Shown in pieces: positions 5,344 through 7,135 of a stretch of 7,135 nucleotides of DNA. The stretch is taken from positions 1 to 7,135 of the forward strand of contig NC_009673.1 of NCBI RefSeq assembly GCF_000017425.1, written 5' to 3'. Below the pieces are notes generated by a model, which did not search any database, was not told the DNA's origin, and saw nothing but the letters and a program-made list of their open reading frames with translations. This stretch comes from Bacillus cytotoxicus NVH 391-98 (lineage in GTDB: Bacteria; Bacillota; Bacilli; Bacillales; Bacillaceae_G). The translations under genes were made by a program, and so were the position numbers. The stretch's first letter is position 1, and every line of letters begins with the position of its first letter.

Positions 5344-5383
5344 GCTCCGTGGCGCAACGCTAAGGCGTTCCGCCACTACGAGC
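5344..5383. other. GC-rich long hairpin downstream of the Zot-like gene (packaging-signal candidate)
   Basis: Nested stems GCTC/GAGC (5344-5347 with 5380-5383), GTGGCG/CGCCAC (5349-5354 with 5371-5376) and AACGC/GCGTT (5356-5360 with 5365-5369) enclose the tetraloop TAAG. Only small mismatches separate them. There is no T-run on either side, so it is not an intrinsic terminator. It starts 13 bases beyond the stop of the Zot-like gene and is much richer in GC than its surroundings. Ff phages have their packaging hairpin just after the last assembly gene, so a packaging signal is the first candidate; a single-strand replication origin is the alternative. Confidence 0.5.
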
Positions 5384-5395
5384 TAACGCACATTC

Positions 5396-6025
5396 TTATG
5401 ATACTTGTTTCATTTTCTTTAATTCTTTTAACAACTTTAACTTTAAATTGTATCGATTCGTTTTATCTTTCAATTCAGCAAGTAATAACTCAAATTCTTG
5501 TTTATTTGAGGGATACTCCAAAGGTGTTACCATAGCAAATGTTTCATACAAACTTCCTGCCAATTCAAAAGCTTTTTCTTGCTTTATTTTCAATGTTCTA
5601 AGCAACTTTTCTTCTTGCCAATCTATTATTGGATAATAAAAATATTCTCTATCCTTACTAACTGGTACATAAATGTAGGTAACATCTCTAAAACGACTGT
5701 CTACATTCGAGAATAAAGGTGTTGTTAACATCAACGTACAACGCATTTTCCTCAAAAAGAAAGCTAAATGTGAAAAGTATTTCGAAGCATTCGACAGCGA
5801 ATTTCTACTATCTATATCCAAATGACATTCATCCAAACATAAAATAGAAGAAGGTTCTTCCGCAATTTTTAAAAAATCTTGAAACGATTTGAAAGGCTTA
5901 CTACCTTTCAAACCATAATTCGAATACAAAGCACATCCAGTCTTTTGTTGATACTTTTTCGCTTCCAAAGACATAGCCAAAGTTTTACCAGCACCCATTG
6001 GTCCTGTAAAAGTAAAAATATACAT
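5396..6025 (-). CDS. zot-like (pI): Zot/pI-family P-loop ATPase (filamentous-phage morphogenesis)
   Basis: This family (zonula occludens toxin domain, phage gene I) powers extrusion of filamentous virions through the inner membrane. In 209 residues I see Walker A GPMGAGKT (8-15), right after a first beta strand MYIFTFT. Walker B is ILCLDECH (61-68, with D65 and E66). TTP at 101-103 is sensor-like, followed by SNVDSRFRD (106-114) carrying candidate arginine-finger residues. The C-terminal part is charged and helical, with no membrane span. Ff pI (348 aa) and CTXphi Zot (399 aa) are much longer and cross the membrane, so this is a short, cytosolic form. GAGG lies eight bases before the ATG, which directly abuts the TAA of the RHH-like gene. 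Family call is firm; the assembly role follows from family and context. Confidence 0.88.
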   Translation of the reverse strand: MYIFTFTGPMGAGKTLAMSLEAKKYQQKTGCALYSNYGLKGSKPFKSFQDFLKIAEEPSSILCLDECHLDIDSRNSLSNASKYFSHLAFFLRKMRCTLMLTTPLFSNVDSRFRDVTYIYVPVSKDREYFYYPIIDWQEEKLLRTLKIKQEKAFELAGSLYETFAMVTPLEYPSNKQEFELLLAELKDKTNRYNLKLKLLKELKKMKQVS

Positions 6026-6226
6026 TTACCTTACCTCTCTTTGAATCCTTTGTTGTTCTCTCATATGCTTGCTCATTTCTGGCATTACACCATTTGCACT
6101 AGCAACTTGTGCCTTAACAAACTTAGTAGTATTATCTTCCTTTCTAACTAAATCAACATACTTTTTTCTTATAGAAACACCCAAAGGAACCTTCTTTTCA
6201 TCTGGATCAATACGCTTTCTACCCAT
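6026..6226 (-). CDS. Small ribbon-helix-helix-like protein upstream of the Zot-like ATPase
   Basis: The 66-aa product starts MGRKRIDPDEKKVPLGVSIR. The basic arm, the strand KVPLGVSI and two helices (RKKYVDLVRKED; TTKFVKAQVASAN) follow the order of plasmid and phage ribbon-helix-helix DNA-binding proteins. The C-terminal extension (MSKHMREQQRIQREVR) is helical and basic. The ribosome site AAAGGTG is well spaced before the ATG. Its stop codon abuts the start of the ATPase gene, so the two are co-translated, and it is the first gene after the regulator's terminator. It may repress its own operon, or deliver DNA to the ATPase; the sequence does not decide. Family match is by pattern only. Confidence 0.72.
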   Translation of the reverse strand: MGRKRIDPDEKKVPLGVSIRKKYVDLVRKEDNTTKFVKAQVASANGVMPEMSKHMREQQRIQREVR

Positions 6227-6274
6227 TTTAAAACACCTTTCCTAAAACAAACTTTTATGTATATATTTACTAGT

Positions 6275-6303
6275 TATTAATCCTATATCTTTAATATAAT
6301 CAA
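6275..6303 (-). promoter_or_regulatory. Possible promoter of the RHH-Zot operon
   Basis: On the minus strand TTGATT (6298-6303) and TTAATA (6275-6280) are 17 bases apart, upstream of the RHH-like gene and downstream of the regulator's terminator. The -10 match is poor. A promoter is required somewhere in this very AT-rich interval, because the terminator at 6333-6360 should block read-through, but its exact place is uncertain. Confidence 0.3.
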
Positions 6304-6332
6304 AAATTATTACATAAAAAACATCAACCAAT

Positions 6333-6360
6333 AAAAAATGAGAGCATTTCAGCTCTCATT
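6333..6360 (-). terminator. Intrinsic terminator of the regulator gene
   Basis: AATGAGAGC (6337-6345) and GCTCTCATT (6352-6360) form a perfect nine-pair stem with a six-base loop, followed on the minus strand by TTTTTT. The stop codon of the regulator (6356-6358) is within the stem, so the gene ends directly in its terminator. Confidence 0.8.
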
Positions 6361-6928
6361 CTACATTGTACTGCTTCATGAAATTATATAATGCCAATTC
6401 AATCAATTGATGTTTAGAAATATGTTTATTTGTAAAACGTTCAGCAAACTTCTCAAACTTAACATATAACTCATCACCTACCAAAATTGTCTTTTTCACA
6501 ACTTTACCTGTATCTAAAAGAGGAACCAATTCAAGAAACAACTTAGATTTTTCATCTTGAAAGACTTTAATAACTTCTTTTAAAGTCTTAATTTCAGAAT
6601 TAGAAAAATTAAAAAGGTTCACATTCTGAAATATTTCCGAACTAATCCCAACTTCCACGCTCTCTTTTTCCTCCAAATTTCTGAATTTATTCTTACTTCC
6701 TTCAGTTCTTTTCATCACTAAACTAGAAAATAACACATTATCAATATGATTTTTTTCTGAATTATTTCCGAAATAAACATATTTCTTTAAACTATTATCA
6801 AACTTATAACCAACACTTTTCAAACGTCTACTTAACGTATCCTTACTAACACCTAATCTTTTAGCAATCACTGGAACTCTCTCGCCAGCATTTATTTCGT
6901 TAACAATTTCAATAATCTTCATACTCAT
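6356..6928 (-). CDS. DNA-binding regulator with HTH N-terminus and RHH-like C-terminus
   Basis: The likely start is the ATG at 6928 (190 aa), with AAAAGG 12 bases upstream. The open frame extends to an ATG at 6982, but those codons have no ribosome site and probably lie in the promoter region. Residues 1-44 include the helix-turn-helix VPVIAKRLGVSKDTLSRRLKSVGY, a type frequent in Bacillus phages and plasmids. The middle (about 50-135) is polar and poorly conserved in appearance. The end, from KKTILVGDELYVKFEKFAERF through SKHQLIELALYNFMKQY, reads like a ribbon-helix-helix dimer unit. The gene is transcribed alone, with a palindrome upstream, a terminator at its end and TTCNGAA motifs inside it, so autoregulation is likely. 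A repressor of phage genes or a replication/maintenance switch is inference. Confidence 0.72.
   Translation of the reverse strand: MSMKIIEIVNEINAGERVPVIAKRLGVSKDTLSRRLKSVGYKFDNSLKKYVYFGNNSEKNHIDNVLFSSLVMKRTEGSKNKFRNLEEKESVEVGISSEIFQNVNLFNFSNSEIKTLKEVIKVFQDEKSKLFLELVPLLDTGKVVKKTILVGDELYVKFEKFAERFTNKHISKHQLIELALYNFMKQYNVE
6593..6772. promoter_or_regulatory. Intragenic cluster of TTCNGAA operator-like motifs
   Basis: TTCNGAA occurs at 6593, 6624, 6635, 6679, 6755 and 6766 within the regulator gene. The pairs 6624/6635 and 6755/6766 are spaced exactly 11 bp, as in the upstream palindrome. By eye the motif occurs only three more times in the whole window (258, 1414, 3376). I read the cluster as secondary binding sites for the regulator; binding is not shown by sequence alone. 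Confidence 0.5.
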
Positions 6929-6974
6929 AAAACTATCATTCCTTTTATCATTTTTATCTGAATACATTCTTACA

Positions 6975-7004
6975 ATTATCATAACATATTCAGAAGTATT
7001 TCAG
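6975..7004 (-). promoter_or_regulatory. Possible promoter of the regulator, overlapping the palindrome
   Basis: On the minus strand CTGAAA (6999-7004) and GATAAT (6975-6980) are 18 bases apart. The -35 element falls inside the 32-bp palindrome, so occupation of the palindrome would block the promoter. This placement requires the downstream start at 6928. Both boxes are imperfect. Confidence 0.3.
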
Positions 7005-7024
7005 AAATATTTCTGAAATACTTC
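6993..7024. promoter_or_regulatory. 32-bp perfect palindrome, operator candidate
   Basis: Bases 6993-7008 are the exact reverse complement of 7009-7024. Inside are two TTTCNGAAA units centred at 7003 and 7014, one helical turn apart. It lies directly upstream of the regulator gene and overlaps its probable -35 region. Symmetry and the helical spacing suggest binding of two dimers on the same face of the DNA. Confidence 0.75.
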
Positions 7025-7040
7025 AAAACAAAATAAAAAA

Positions 7041-7071
7041 ATAAAAGCCATAAAATTAATGGCTTTTATAA
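7041..7071 (-). terminator. Leftward intrinsic terminator upstream of the regulator
   Basis: AAAAGCCAT and ATGGCTTTT form a nine-pair stem with a seven-base loop. On the minus strand it is followed by ATTTTTTTATTTTG, a good U-tract. It terminates transcription arriving from beyond the right edge. Were the window circular, the incoming transcript would be that of rep, whose stop codon is about 80 bases away across the junction. Confidence 0.7.
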
Positions 7072-7100
7072 TAGACGATATAAATTAATAACTGTATAAT
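7072..7100 (+). promoter_or_regulatory. Rightward promoter candidate
   Basis: TAGACG (7072-7077) and a consensus TATAAT (7095-7100) are separated by 17 bases on the plus strand. It is the only notable plus-strand signal of this kind that I saw. It has no plus-strand gene in front of it inside the window. If the ends join, it would make an RNA of roughly 65 bases ending at the hairpin at 2-34, antisense to the last codons of rep. Confidence 0.35.
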
Positions 7101-7135
7101 ACAAGTACATTCTTTAATAATCATTTTTTTGTCTG

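Noticed and set aside
5344..5383. The GC-rich hairpin as an intrinsic terminator for the ATPase gene
   Set aside because: No T-run follows the stem on either strand.
5448..6151. Two plus-strand frames (5448-5636 and 5879-6151)
   Set aside because: Antisense to the Zot-like and RHH-like genes, without ribosome sites or recognisable products.
1..7135. tRNA, rRNA, CRISPR array, insertion sequence or mobilization relaxase
   Set aside because: No cloverleaf, regular spacer-repeat pattern, transposase or second relaxase was seen; all sizeable frames are accounted for.

Overview
The window is AT-rich with strong GGAGG/AAGGGG-type ribosome binding sites and several GTG/TTG starts. This points to a low-GC Firmicute, most likely a Bacillus-like host; that assignment rests on style and gene families, not on a species marker. 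All 15 genes I support lie on the minus strand, so transcription runs from high to low coordinates. They include three or four very short membrane-protein genes that a length-filtered ORF scan would miss.

Layout in transcription order. (1) 7135-6337: a terminator-like hairpin, a 32-bp perfect palindrome, then a DNA-binding regulator with an N-terminal HTH and a C-terminal ribbon-helix-helix-like end, closed by an intrinsic terminator. (2) 6226-4948: a small RHH-like protein abutting a Zot/pI-family P-loop ATPase, then a GC-rich hairpin and two small helical proteins. (3) 4947-4600: a non-coding block with GC-rich stem-loops and a long A/T stem. (4) 4598-2598: a secreted, C-terminally anchored protein with three fibronectin III domains, whose signal-peptide region appears frameshifted, then four tightly packed membrane proteins of 60, 41, 29 and 48 residues. 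(5) 2506-1350: a good promoter inside an inverted repeat, an RHH-like regulator, a coiled-coil protein, a Cse60-like small protein and a two-helix membrane protein. (6) 1238-18: a Rep_trans-family rolling-circle initiator with a perfect GC-rich hairpin near its 5' end, where pT181-type replicons carry their origin.

Taken together this looks like a nearly complete filamentous-phage (inovirus-like) genome of a Gram-positive host. It has a rolling-circle initiator, a Zot/pI morphogenesis ATPase, a pIII-like adsorption protein with a C-terminal anchor, and a run of tiny single-span proteins resembling pVI/pVII/pVIII/pIX. No secretin (pIV) is seen, as expected for a host without an outer membrane. 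The size of about 7.1 kb fits. No gene is cut at either end, and the signals at the two ends make sense if the ends are joined, so the window may be one complete circular replicon (inference).

The most unusual sequence signal is a cluster of TTCNGAA motifs around and inside the regulator gene. Three pairs are spaced exactly 11 bp apart, which suggests a multi-operator autoregulatory switch controlling lysogeny or copy number.
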